64,000 nt of DNA, from the NCBI RefSeq assembly GCF_016907275.1, contig NZ_JAFBBP010000001.1, positions 3,152,001 to 3,216,000 on the forward strand, read 5' to 3'. Of this stretch, positions 16,620-25,555 are shown in pieces; within the stretch, counting starts at the first letter, position 1, and every line of letters begins with the position of its first letter. Made by a program: the position numbers and the translations under genes. The notes beneath the pieces were generated by a model that saw only the letters and a program-made list of their open reading frames with translations, had not been told where the DNA came from and ran no database searches. The stretch comes from Micromonospora luteifusca. GTDB taxonomy: Bacteria > Actinomycetota > Actinomycetes > Mycobacteriales > Micromonosporaceae.

Positions 16620-18155
16620 ATGGCCCTGCTAATCGCCATCGGTGGCGCGGTCCTCCTCGCGCTCATCCTGGTGCTCTTCGTGCTCTCCCGGATCAAGGTG
16701 GCCGGGCCGAACGAGGCGTTCATCGTCACCGGCCGCAAGGGCCGCACCACCCAGACCGCCGACGGCGGCCGCTCCACCGACAACTCCGGGCAGAAGGTCG
16801 TGCTGGGCGCCTCGGTCTTCGTGCTGCCGGTGGTGCAGAAGCTCCAGTCGCTGGACCTGTCCAGTCGGCGCATCGACGTCGGCATCCGGGGCGCGGTGAG
16901 CAAGCAGGGCATCCGGGCCGACCTGCACGGTGTGGCGATCGTCAAGGTCGGCGGCACCGAGGACGCGATCCGGGCCGCCGCCCAGCGGTTCCTGCACCAG
17001 CAGGACGAGATCGACAACTTCACCCGGGAGGTGCTGGCCGGCGCGCTGCGCTCGATCGTCGGTCGGCTCACCGTGGAGGAGGTCATCCGGGACCGAGCCG
17101 CGTTCGCCAGCGCCGTCGCCGAGGAAGCCGAGCACTCGATGACCAACCAGGGCCTGGTGCTGGACACCTTCCAGCTGCAGGACATCCTCGCCGAGGGGTC
17201 CTACCTGCAGGACCTGGGCCGGCCCGAGGCCGCCCGGGTGCTCAAGGACGCGGCCATCGCCGAGGCTCGCGCCCGGCAGCAGGCCGAGCAGGAGCGGCTG
17301 CTCGCCGAGGAGGCCATCGCGGAGGCGAACCGGAACCTGGCCCTCAAGCAGGCCGGCATCCAGGCCGAGATCGACGCGGCGAAGGCGAAGTCCGCCGCCG
17401 CCGGGCCACTGGCCCAGGCCGAGCGGGACCAGGCGATCCTCTCCGAGCAGCAGAAGGTCGCCGAGCGCAACGCCGAACTCAAGCAGCGCCAACTGGACAC
17501 CGAGGTGCGCAAGCCGGCCGACGCGGCCCGGTACAAGGTGGAGCAGGAGGCCGAGGCGTCCCGCAACGCGGCGGTGCTGCACGCGGACGCACAGCGGCAG
17601 GCGGTCATCGCCGCCGCGCAGGCCTCCGCCGAGCAGGCCCGACTCACCGGTGAGGGCGAGCGGGCCCGGCGTGCCGCGCTCGCCGAGGCGAACGCGATCG
17701 AGGGTGCCAAGGAAGGTGAGGCCGAGCAGCGTCGACGCTCCGCGATCGCCGAGGCGGTGGAGCGGGAAGGTCAGGCCGAGGCCGCGGCCATCCTCGCCAA
17801 GGGTGAGGCCGAAGCCGACGCGATGGCGCGCAAGGCCGAGGCGTTCGCCGCCTACGGCGAGGCGGCGGTGCTGGACCTGCTGGTCAAGGTGCTGCCGCAG
17901 GTGGTCGAGGCGGCCAGCGCGCCCATCGGGGCGATCGACAAGATGACGGTCATCTCCACCGACGGTGCCTCGTCGCTGACGAAGTCGGTGGCCGGAAACG
18001 TCGCCCAGGGGCTCCAGCTCGGCAGTGACCTCACCGGGATCGATCTGGCCGGTCTGCTGGGCCGGCTCGGTTCGGCGTCCAGCCTGGGCGGCAACAACAC
18101 CTCGGGCGGCAACGGCACCACCGCCGTGGACGGAACGGCCGTCGAGACGCGCTGA
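16620..18155 (+). CDS. Flotillin-like SPFH domain protein
   Basis: This 511-residue protein has an N-terminal membrane helix (residues 2-24), an SPFH/band 7 domain (about 25-200; KVAGPNEAFIVTGRKG, then LSSRRIDVGIRGAVSKQGI) and a long Ala/Glu-rich coiled coil (about 205-420; AIAEARARQQAEQERLLAEE). It ends in a short Gly/Ser/Thr tail. This is the layout of YuaG/FloT flotillins that organise membrane microdomains. It follows an NfeD-like gene, the usual bacterial partner. ATG 16620 is 27 bp after the NfeD stop. Confidence 0.92.
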   Translation: MALLIAIGGAVLLALILVLFVLSRIKVAGPNEAFIVTGRKGRTTQTADGGRSTDNSGQKVVLGASVFVLPVVQKLQSLDLSSRRIDVGIRGAVSKQGIRADLHGVAIVKVGGTEDAIRAAAQRFLHQQDEIDNFTREVLAGALRSIVGRLTVEEVIRDRAAFASAVAEEAEHSMTNQGLVLDTFQLQDILAEGSYLQDLGRPEAARVLKDAAIAEARARQQAEQERLLAEEAIAEANRNLALKQAGIQAEIDAAKAKSAAAGPLAQAERDQAILSEQQKVAERNAELKQRQLDTEVRKPADAARYKVEQEAEASRNAAVLHADAQRQAVIAAAQASAEQARLTGEGERARRAALAEANAIEGAKEGEAEQRRRSAIAEAVEREGQAEAAAILAKGEAEADAMARKAEAFAAYGEAAVLDLLVKVLPQVVEAASAPIGAIDKMTVISTDGASSLTKSVAGNVAQGLQLGSDLTGIDLAGLLGRLGSASSLGGNNTSGGNGTTAVDGTAVETR

Positions 18156-18168
18156 CCCGCCGTACGCC

Positions 18169-18206
18169 GACGGGCGCTGCTCCCAGTCTGGGGGGCGGCG
18201 CCCGTC
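18169..18206. terminator. Bidirectional hairpin between flotillin and cca
   Basis: GACGGGCGC at 18169-18177 pairs with GCGCCCGTC at 18198-18206. The hairpin lies between two convergent genes and its right arm reaches into the cca stop codon. Confidence 0.65.
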
Positions 18207-19665
18207 AGTCGATCAGGCCCTCGGCACGGGCCCAGCGCAGCAGCTCGACCTCGGCGGCGTCCCGGTCCAGTGGGCCGTGCTCGAGGCGCTGCTCCTTGAG
18301 GTGCTTCCAGGCCCGCCCGACCACCGGCCCCGGCGGTACGCCGAGCAGCTCCATGATCGCGTTGCCGTCCAGGTCGGGGCGGACCCGGGCCAGGTCCTCC
18401 TCGGCCTCGATCCGGGCGATCCGCTCCTCCAGCGCGTCGTAGTCCGCGGCGAGCTGGGCGGCCTTGCGCCGGTTACGGGTCGTGCAGTCCGAGCGGGTCA
18501 GCTTGTGCAGTCGGGGCAGCAGGTCGCCGGCATCGGCGACATAGCGGCGCACCGCCGAGTCGGTCCACTCGCCCCGTCCGTACCCGTAGAAGCGCAGATG
18601 CAGCGCGACCAGCGCGGTCACCTTGGCGGTGACGTCCTTCGGGTACCGCATCGCCTTCATCCGAGCCTTGGTCAGCCGGGCGCCGACCACCTCGTGGTGG
18701 TGGAAGCTGACCCGGCCGTCGGACCCGACCGCCTTCGTCGCCGGCTTGCCCGCGTCGTGCAGGAGGGCGGCCATCCGCAGGATGAAGTCGCAGCCCTCCT
18801 CCTCGTAGGAGACGGCATTCTCGACGACCGTCAGCGTGTGCTCGTAGACGTCCTTGTGCTGGGCGTGCTCGTCGATCTCCAGCTTGAGGCCGGTCAGCTC
18901 CGGCAGGAACCGCTCGGCCAGCCCGGTGTCGACAAGCAGCCGCAGCCCGGTGATCGGGTCGGCGCCGCAGAGCAGCTTGGTGAACTCGTCGCGGATCCGC
19001 TCGGCGGTGATCCGATCCAGGTCGGCGGCCATCTCGGTCATCGCCGTATGCACGTCCGGGTGCACGGCAAAGCGCAACTGCGCGGCGAACCGGGCGGCCC
19101 GCAGCATCCGCAACGGGTCGTCGCCGAACGACTCACCGGGCGTGCTCGGGGTGCGGATCACCTTGGCCGAGAGGTCGTCCAGCCCGCCGTGCGGGTCGGT
19201 GAAGCGGTGCTCCGGCAGGCTCACCGCCATCGCGTTGATCGTGAAGTCGCGCCTCTTGAGGTCCTCGTCGAGGCTGGTGCCGTACACCACCACGGGGTTG
19301 CGGCTGACCTGGTCGTACGACTCCGCGCGGAAAGTGGTGATCTCCAACTGGAGGCCGTCGCGCTGAGCGCCGATGGTGCCGAACTCCCGACCGGTCTCCC
19401 AGATCGACTCGGCCCAGCCCTTGAGGATCCGCAGGGTCTCGTCCGGGTGCGCGTCGGTGCAGAAGTCGAGGTCGTCGCCGAGTCGGCCGAGCAGGGCATC
19501 CCGCACCGAACCGCCCACCAGGTGCAATTCGTGGCCGGCACGGACGAACCGGCGGCCCAACTCGTCCGCGACCGGGGAGACCCGGAGCAGTTCGGCAACG
19601 GCGTTGCGCTGCGCGGCGGTGAGTTCGCGGCGGTCGGCGGCGTGGGGAGCGGAGGCTTCGGACAT
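18205..19665 (-). CDS. cca: CCA tRNA nucleotidyltransferase (class II, HD domain)
   Basis: The 486-residue enzyme adds or repairs the CCA end of tRNAs. The polymerase head contains LHLVGGSVRDALLGR and DDLDFCTDAHPDETL (catalytic acidic residues), then EITTFRAESYD, KRRDFTINAMAV and DPLRMLRAARFAAQL. An HD domain follows (MAALLHDAGKPAT, SFHHHEVVGA). The tRNA-Ile in this window does not encode CCA, so the enzyme is needed. It is divergent from murJ, the same neighbourhood as pcnA (Rv3907c) in mycobacteria. Confidence 0.95.
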   Translation of the reverse strand: MSEASAPHAADRRELTAAQRNAVAELLRVSPVADELGRRFVRAGHELHLVGGSVRDALLGRLGDDLDFCTDAHPDETLRILKGWAESIWETGREFGTIGAQRDGLQLEITTFRAESYDQVSRNPVVVYGTSLDEDLKRRDFTINAMAVSLPEHRFTDPHGGLDDLSAKVIRTPSTPGESFGDDPLRMLRAARFAAQLRFAVHPDVHTAMTEMAADLDRITAERIRDEFTKLLCGADPITGLRLLVDTGLAERFLPELTGLKLEIDEHAQHKDVYEHTLTVVENAVSYEEEGCDFILRMAALLHDAGKPATKAVGSDGRVSFHHHEVVGARLTKARMKAMRYPKDVTAKVTALVALHLRFYGYGRGEWTDSAVRRYVADAGDLLPRLHKLTRSDCTTRNRRKAAQLAADYDALEERIARIEAEEDLARVRPDLDGNAIMELLGVPPGPVVGRAWKHLKEQRLEHGPLDRDAAEVELLRWARAEGLID

Positions 19666-19792
19666 GGGATCGCCAGCCTATCGGGCCGAGGTGTGATCGG
19701 ATCCGCCGGGCGCGGGTAACGGGTGGCGGTTGACTAAGGTCTGTGGCGTGCGGGTCGGTGCCCGACTCGACATACCCCCTGGGAGGCTGGAG

Positions 19793-21547
19793 ATGAGCGG
19801 CGGGCTCTACCGCAGCGCCAACGCCACGGAGGGTGGTGCGGGCGCTGGCTTCCGGCCCGGCGACGGCGCCACCTTCATCTCCGCGGAGCCGCTCAACCAG
19901 CCGTCGATGGAGTCGACCGCACCTCCGCAGGAGCAGGTGGGCGAGGCTAGCGCCGCGACCAACAGTGCGGTGATGGCGGTCGGCAGCCTGGTCAGCCGGG
20001 GTACGGGCTTCCTCCGCAACCTGGTGATCGGGGCGGCGCTCGGTGGCGGGTTCGTCGGCAACGCGTACACCACGGCGCAGATCCTGCCCGGGATGGTCTA
20101 CGAGTTCCTGCTGGGCGGCGTCCTCACCAGCGTGCTAATCCCGGTGCTGGTGCGCCGACGCAAGATCGATGCCGACGGCGGCCAGGCGTACGCCCAGCGG
20201 CTGCTGACCCTCGCGGTGCTGGCGCTCGGCGCGGCTGCCGTCCTGGCGGTGGCCCTGGCGTCGCCGCTGACCTGGCTGTATGGCGGCCACGAGTCGACCA
20301 ACGGGTATTCGGGCCTGGTCACCAGCCTGTCGTACCTGACACTGCCAATGATCTTCTTCTCCGGGTTGAGCGCGCTCATCAGCGCGGTGCTCAACACCCG
20401 GGGTCACTTCGCCGCGCCGATGTGGGCGCCGATCCTCAACAACCTGGTGGTCATCGGCACTGCCGGCCTCTACATCGCCGTGTTCGGGGCGAAGATCGTC
20501 CGGCCGGATGACATGACCCCCGGGCGGGTCTTCCTCATCGGTGGCGGCACCCTGCTCGGCGTCGCGGTCCAGGCAATCGGTCTGCTGCCGGCGCTGCGCA
20601 AGGTCGGGTTCCGCTGGAAGCTGCGCTTCGACTTCCGGGCGCTCGGCCTGCGGGAACTGGGTCGACTCGGGGCCTGGATGATCTGCTACGTCGCGGTGAG
20701 CCAGGTCGGCCTGATCGTGCTCTTCAACCTGCTGAACCGGGTGCGCGAGGAGAACGCCGCCGGGCCACTGATCTACAACAACGTCTTCCTGCTGCTGATG
20801 ACCGCACACGGCATCATCGCCGTCTCGATCATCACGGCGCTGATGCCCCGGATGAGCGCGGCCGCCGCCGACGGCCGGTACGCCGACCTCGCCGCCGACC
20901 TTTCCCGGGGCACCCGCACGGTCACCGCGGTGCTCGCGCCGATCGCGGTCTGCTACGCCGTCCTCGCCACGCCGATCGCGTTCACTCTGTTCCGGTTCGG
21001 CGCCTTCAACGAGGACAACGCCACCGCCACCTCCGTCGTGCTGCTCGCCGCAGCGGTGGCGCTGGTTCCGTTCGCGGTGAGCCAGCTCTTCACCTTCGCC
21101 TTCTACGCGCTGCCGGACACCCGCACCCCCGCGCTGATCAACATCCCAGTGGTGGCGCTGCGGGTCGGCGTGCAGATCGTGCTCTTCGTGGCCTTCTCGG
21201 CGACCTTCGCCGGCGCCGGGATGATGATCGGTAACGCGGTCTCCTATCTGGCGGCGGCAATCGGGTCCGCCTGGCTGCTCCGTCCCCGGGTCGGCCGTAT
21301 CGGCCTCGGCGAGATCACTCGCACCGCCGGCCGGGTCCTGCTCGCGGCACTCGGCGCAGCGCTGGTCGGCCTGCTCGTGGTCAAGCTGCTCCCCGGCGAC
21401 GCCACGCCGACCCGTCTCGAGGCCATCGTGCAACTCCTCATCGGCGGCGCGGTGATCGGCGGGACCTACCTGGGTCTGGCCATGCTGCTGCGGATCGGAG
21501 AGATCACCGAGGTGGTCGGCATGGTCCGCCGCCGCCTCGGTCGCTGA
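19793..21547 (+). CDS. murJ: Lipid II flippase MurJ (MviN)
   Basis: The 584-residue polytopic protein has about 14 hydrophobic segments and family blocks NSAVMAVGSLVSRGTGFLRN, VYEFLLGGVLTSVLIPVLVR, NTRGHFAAPMWAPILNN and FYALPDTRTPALINIPVVAL. MurJ translocates lipid II for peptidoglycan synthesis. I start at ATG 19793, 6 nt after GGGAGGC. The first ~60 residues are a polar cytoplasmic tail. In mycobacteria the homologue is fused to a C-terminal pseudokinase; here the protein ends in the transporter domain and the pseudokinase is the next gene. Confidence 0.94.
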   Translation: MSGGLYRSANATEGGAGAGFRPGDGATFISAEPLNQPSMESTAPPQEQVGEASAATNSAVMAVGSLVSRGTGFLRNLVIGAALGGGFVGNAYTTAQILPGMVYEFLLGGVLTSVLIPVLVRRRKIDADGGQAYAQRLLTLAVLALGAAAVLAVALASPLTWLYGGHESTNGYSGLVTSLSYLTLPMIFFSGLSALISAVLNTRGHFAAPMWAPILNNLVVIGTAGLYIAVFGAKIVRPDDMTPGRVFLIGGGTLLGVAVQAIGLLPALRKVGFRWKLRFDFRALGLRELGRLGAWMICYVAVSQVGLIVLFNLLNRVREENAAGPLIYNNVFLLLMTAHGIIAVSIITALMPRMSAAAADGRYADLAADLSRGTRTVTAVLAPIAVCYAVLATPIAFTLFRFGAFNEDNATATSVVLLAAAVALVPFAVSQLFTFAFYALPDTRTPALINIPVVALRVGVQIVLFVAFSATFAGAGMMIGNAVSYLAAAIGSAWLLRPRVGRIGLGEITRTAGRVLLAALGAALVGLLVVKLLPGDATPTRLEAIVQLLIGGAVIGGTYLGLAMLLRIGEITEVVGMVRRRLGR

Positions 21548-22042
21548 CCGGCAGCGGTCGGTCACAAAATTTGCCAACCACACGGACCGTGACGGCGGAT
21601 CACCAGGCTGGGGACACGCCTGTGGATAACTCCGCGATTCGCCGGTCACCCACCGCATCAGCCTGTGGATAACCAACCGTACGGCTGAGCGTGGCAAGCC
21701 GATCGGCGGGAACATGCCTGTTGGCGGGAGTGTCCCAACAGCCCAGCCCCGGCGTCGGTCACTTGCGGTGAAGCCGTAGATTAGCTAGTACATGTGCCAG
21801 CAACGTGGCTGACAACGGTCGTAACCGGACGAGTTCTTCGACTGCCGGAAGCCCGCCGGTTACGGCGGGAAGATGACATGTCGGGGAGACGGGCAACCCA
21901 GGTAAGGTCGCTCTCGACGGGTACGGCAGGGGCCGACGCTGCGCGTCGACACCGGTCGGCCGGTTCCTTCAACGGCAGAGCGGGAAGCCACATGCCCAGC
22001 AGTGCGGGTCCATCGATCGACACGATCACCGAGGGAGGACGG
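21548..22042 (+). other. Intergenic region with two DnaA-box motifs
   Basis: This 495-bp gap between murJ and the pseudokinase gene holds two copies of TGTGGATAAC, at 21621-21630 and 21664-21673, both matching the DnaA box in the same orientation. An open frame upstream of the pseudokinase start reaches back to 21794, so part of this gap might be coding if an earlier start is used. Confidence 0.6.
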
Positions 22043-23599
22043 GTGACTCAGGTCGGCGAGGGTCAGGAGGCGGACGAAAGCGCTCCTCCGGTCATGACCT
22101 TCGGTGCTCCCACGGCCGGTGAAGTCCTCGCCGAGCGTTACGAGCTGGTCGAGCACATCAACAACGACAGCGCGGGTCGACTGGTCTGGCGCGGGGTCGA
22201 TGTCATCCTGCGCCGTCCCGTCGCGGTGGTGCTGCGCTACCCGGGTGGCGACTCCGCCACCGAAATGCTTCAAGCCGCCGTCGCGGCCAGCCGCGTCATC
22301 CACCCCAACCTGGTCGGCGTGTACGACGCGATCGACGAGGCCGACCGGGCGTACGTGGTGCGCGAGTGGGTCGACGGGCAGTCCCTGCGTGACCTGGCGA
22401 CCGATGGTCCGCTGGATCCGGCCCGCGCAACCTCGATCGGCAACGCCGTCGCGAGCGCACTCGCCGCAGTGCACGCCACCGGCATGGTGCACGGCAACGT
22501 CCACCCCGGCACCGTCATGATCAGTGACGAGGGCCGCGTGGTCCTGGCCGACGCGCGCACCGATGGCGCCGACAGCCAGGAGAACGACATCCGGGCAGTC
22601 GGCGGCGTCCTCTACTTCGCCCTGACCGGCTACTGGCCGCACGCCGAGGCACCGCTGCACGGCGCCACCGCCGGCCATGGCCGTGCCGCCATCCCGGACG
22701 CCGTTCGGGATGCCGGGGGCGCCCTCGCGGCGCCCCGTCAGGTCCGGGCGGGTGTGCCCGCGTACCTCGACGACCTGACCATGGATCTGCTCGACGCCGA
22801 GATCGCGCCGCCGTCCTCCGATGTGCTCGCCGCCGAGTTGGCCCGACTGGACGTGCCGGCCGAGGAGGAGCACTACCTCGAAAACAGCGGCCCGCTGCGG
22901 TTCGCTGCCGACACCGGGGAAGAGCCGTCGCCGTTGGCCGCGGCAGGTGGTCGCAAGGTCGCCGTGGGCATCGCCGGTCTGCTGGCGGTCGCCCTGGTCG
23001 GTCTGCTGATCGGGATCAGCACGCTGGGCGACAAGGACCCGCAGGCCGGCCAGAGCCCCGCTCCGTCCGCGACCGCCCCGGCCGGCGATGCCACCCCGGC
23101 CGCCGCCACTGTCCGCAAGCTGCCCGTGAAGGACGTCCGGATCATCGACCCGGACAGCCAGAAGCGCGATGAGCTGGGCGGCGCCGACAAGGTGATCGAC
23201 GGCGACGCGGACAAGGGCTGGGGCACCGATACGTACACGGCCGCCAAGTTCGGCAACCGGAAGTCGGGCATGGGGATCTGGCTGGATCTCGGCGAGCCGC
23301 ACACCGTCAAGTCGGTGCAGGCGGTGCTCTCGGCCCGCGGCGCCTCCGCCCAACTCCTCACCGGCACCATCAACCCGCCGTCGACCTCCAACGGCGACAA
23401 GCAGCTGATGGCCAACTACAAGACCGACAAGACCGCCATTGGGCAGCCGTTCGTGGACCACGATGGCACGACCATGGCGTTCGACGGCTTCGACGCCGAC
23501 GCGAAATACCAGTACCTGCTGTTCTGGATCACCGAGTTGCCGGCCAGCGAGCGGGGCTTCCAGGTCGACGTCCAGGAGATCACGGTCCAGGGGTCGTGA
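22043..23599 (+). CDS. Membrane-anchored pseudokinase, MviN-kinase-homology type
   Basis: From the GTG at 22043, which follows GAGGGAGGAC, the product is 518 residues. A kinase-like fold (about 28-265) begins GEVLAERYELVEHINNDSAG but lacks catalytic residues: the VAIK lysine position reads VAVVLR, the catalytic loop reads VHGNVHPGTVMISDEG (no HRD aspartate) and the DFG position reads ADAR. A membrane helix follows (about 312-332), then an extracytoplasmic domain with DGDADKGWGTDTY and GIWLDLGEPHTVKSV, resembling discoidin/F5-8C folds. Mycobacterial MviN carries the same modules fused behind the flippase; there the pseudokinase recruits FhaA. Longer starts at 21794 or 21878 remain possible. 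Confidence 0.85.
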   Translation: MTQVGEGQEADESAPPVMTFGAPTAGEVLAERYELVEHINNDSAGRLVWRGVDVILRRPVAVVLRYPGGDSATEMLQAAVAASRVIHPNLVGVYDAIDEADRAYVVREWVDGQSLRDLATDGPLDPARATSIGNAVASALAAVHATGMVHGNVHPGTVMISDEGRVVLADARTDGADSQENDIRAVGGVLYFALTGYWPHAEAPLHGATAGHGRAAIPDAVRDAGGALAAPRQVRAGVPAYLDDLTMDLLDAEIAPPSSDVLAAELARLDVPAEEEHYLENSGPLRFAADTGEEPSPLAAAGGRKVAVGIAGLLAVALVGLLIGISTLGDKDPQAGQSPAPSATAPAGDATPAAATVRKLPVKDVRIIDPDSQKRDELGGADKVIDGDADKGWGTDTYTAAKFGNRKSGMGIWLDLGEPHTVKSVQAVLSARGASAQLLTGTINPPSTSNGDKQLMANYKTDKTAIGQPFVDHDGTTMAFDGFDADAKYQYLLFWITELPASERGFQVDVQEITVQGS

Positions 23600-23642
23600 G
23601 CCCGGCACCTACCCCGTGGCACCGCATCCGCAGGGCGTGGTG

Positions 23643-24359
23643 ATGGACGGGCACGCCGCCGCTTCAGATCTGGAGTTGCTGCGTGCCCACGTCGATGGTG
23701 ACCAGCACGCTTTCGCCGAGCTGTTCCACCGGCACCGCGACCGGCTCTGGGCGGTCGCCCTGCGTACGCTCGGTGACCGTGAGGAGGCCGCCGACGCACT
23801 CCAGGACGCGCTGCTCTCCGCGCACCGGGCGGCCGGCCGGTTCCGAGGTGACTCAGCCGTCACGACCTGGCTGCACCGCATCGTGGTGAACGCCTGCCTG
23901 GACCGGATCCGTCGTCGGCAGGCGCACCCGACCGTGCCGCTTCCGGACGGCAACCGTGCGGAGGCCGGCTCGGGCATCGGCGGTGTGGAGCCGACCGCAC
24001 CCGCGCAGGACCACGACACCGCGCTGGTGGTCCGCGAGGCGCTCGCCACGCTGCCCATCGAGCAACGTGCCGCGCTGGTGCTGGTGGACGTACAGGGCTA
24101 CCCGGTCGCCGAGGTCGCCCGGATCCTCGGTGTCGCCGAGGGGACGGTGAAGAGCCGATGTGCCCGGGGGCGGGCCCGGCTCGCGGCGCTGCTCGGGCAT
24201 CTTCGCCCTGCCGTCGCCACGACGCCTTCAGCCCGACCGGACCCGACCGGCTCGACCAGAGAGGTGCCGGGCGTCACGCCGGGGAACCCAGGCCCGGCCG
24301 AGGGCGTCGGATCGGGGTCGGGCCGGTATCGGCGGGACGCCAACCAGGAGGACACGTGA
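23643..24359 (+). CDS. sigM: ECF sigma factor, SigM type
   Basis: This 238-residue sigma-70 family protein has region 2 (about 18-85; FAELFHRHRDRLWAVALRTL, then ALQDALLSAHRAAGRFRG and TWLHRIVVNACLDRIRRR) and region 4 (about 130-185; LPIEQRAALVLVDVQGYPVA, then GVAEGTVKSRCARGRARLA). Region 3 is absent, as in ECF factors. The C-terminal ~45 residues are polar. Position between murJ/pseudokinase and trxB matches sigM in mycobacteria and streptomycetes. Its stop overlaps the start of the anti-sigma gene. The ATG at 23643 has only a weak ribosome-binding site; GTGs lie just upstream. Confidence 0.92.
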   Translation: MDGHAAASDLELLRAHVDGDQHAFAELFHRHRDRLWAVALRTLGDREEAADALQDALLSAHRAAGRFRGDSAVTTWLHRIVVNACLDRIRRRQAHPTVPLPDGNRAEAGSGIGGVEPTAPAQDHDTALVVREALATLPIEQRAALVLVDVQGYPVAEVARILGVAEGTVKSRCARGRARLAALLGHLRPAVATTPSARPDPTGSTREVPGVTPGNPGPAEGVGSGSGRYRRDANQEDT

Positions 24360-25372
24360 CGACCGAGGGGTTCCGGGAGGTCGACGACGACCTCCTCGCT
24401 GACTACCTCGGCGGGGCGTTGGACGGCACCCCGCAGCAGGAGGAGGTCGCCCGGCTGGTGTCCACGGACCCGGCCTGGGCCGAGGCGTACGCGCTGCTCG
24501 CTCCCGCGCTGACGGAGGTCCGCGCGGACCTGGCCCGTTGGGCCGAGCCGTCGCCCGAGATGCCGCAGGCGACCGCCGACCGTCTCTTCGCCGCGCTGGC
24601 CGCCGCAGGAGCGATGCCGAAGGACGCCTCGACCGACGAGGACACCGACGCTCCCGAGGTCGACCGGCACGGCGACGACGCCACGCCGCCGGTCGTTCCG
24701 GTGCAAGGCGGAGCTGGTCGCCGGCCAGCCGTCCCCACACCCGCCGGGTCGAGTCGCTGGGCGCCCACCGGCCCGGGTCGTCGCCGGCGCGGCTGGGTCC
24801 GCCGAGGCGCGCCGGTGGCCGCCGCGGCGATCGCCGTCGTCGCGGTCGCGCTCGGCCTCAACCAGCTCTCGATGAACGCGGCGGACACCGCCGGCAGCGC
24901 CCTGAACCACCCGGCCAGCGCACCCGAGGCCGCCGCGGCGGCGGGGGCGGCCCGCACCACCGGGCCGGCACTGCGCAGCGGTACGGACTACACCCCGCAA
25001 ACCCTCGGCGACGCGCAGGGCGCTGACGCGCAGAGCAGACCGGTCCCCACCCGGGCCACCGGCAGCACGCCTGGCACCCAGCCGGGGGTGGACGCCGAGG
25101 AGGATCGACGTCCCTCGCCCGACGGGCGGGACCAACTGGCCCGGCTGACCGCAGAGGCCGCGCTGACGACCTGCCTGGCCGAGGTGGCGGCGGAGCACGG
25201 ATCCGCCCCGCTGGTGGTCGAGGTGATCGACTACGCGCGGTTCCAGGGCGAGCAGGCGCTAATCATCCGTTTCACCGACGCGACCGGGGCCCGCTGGGCC
25301 TGGGTGAGCGGCCCGGAGTGCGGCGTGCCTGGGTCCGGCTCGGACAGCCGGTATTCAGCGCGGGTAGGGTGA
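24356..25372 (+). CDS. Probable anti-sigma-M factor, single membrane helix
   Basis: This 338-residue protein starts at GTG 24356 behind AGGAGGACAC and overlaps the sigM stop (GTGA), a typical sigma/anti-sigma coupling. An acidic N-terminal helical region (about 1-85; FREVDDDLLADYLGGALDGT) would bind the sigma factor. A Pro/Arg-rich linker leads to one membrane helix (about 158-178), and the outer domain ends with a folded part (ALTTCLAEVAAEHGSAPLVV, then WAWVSGPECG) holding two cysteines. No HxxxCxxC zinc motif is visible. The corresponding mycobacterial gene is Rv3912. Confidence 0.85.
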   Translation: MTTEGFREVDDDLLADYLGGALDGTPQQEEVARLVSTDPAWAEAYALLAPALTEVRADLARWAEPSPEMPQATADRLFAALAAAGAMPKDASTDEDTDAPEVDRHGDDATPPVVPVQGGAGRRPAVPTPAGSSRWAPTGPGRRRRGWVRRGAPVAAAAIAVVAVALGLNQLSMNAADTAGSALNHPASAPEAAAAAGAARTTGPALRSGTDYTPQTLGDAQGADAQSRPVPTRATGSTPGTQPGVDAEEDRRPSPDGRDQLARLTAEAALTTCLAEVAAEHGSAPLVVEVIDYARFQGEQALIIRFTDATGARWAWVSGPECGVPGSGSDSRYSARVG

Positions 25373-25431
25373 ATCCACGGTCAACGGCACGTAGACCGCC
25401 CACGTGACCTGACCCACCGGATGCCCGGCTC

Positions 25432-25459
25432 GGGAATCCCCGGTTCGTACGATGACGTT
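25432..25459 (+). promoter_or_regulatory. Sigma-R/SigH-type promoter upstream of trxB
   Basis: GGGAAT at 25432-25437 is followed after 19 nt by GTT at 25457-25459. This fits the thiol-stress promoter consensus GGAAT-N18/19-GTT known for sigma R in Streptomyces, whose classical target is trxBA. It lies about 97 bp upstream of the trxB start, in the gap after the anti-sigma gene. Confidence 0.75.
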
Positions 25460-25555
25460 CTGGAAGTCAGCTGCCGGCCCCACCCAGGCGTCGGCAACTC
25501 GGATCAGCATCGGTGCTCGCGCCGACGCCGAACACACACAACTCGGGAGACGGCA

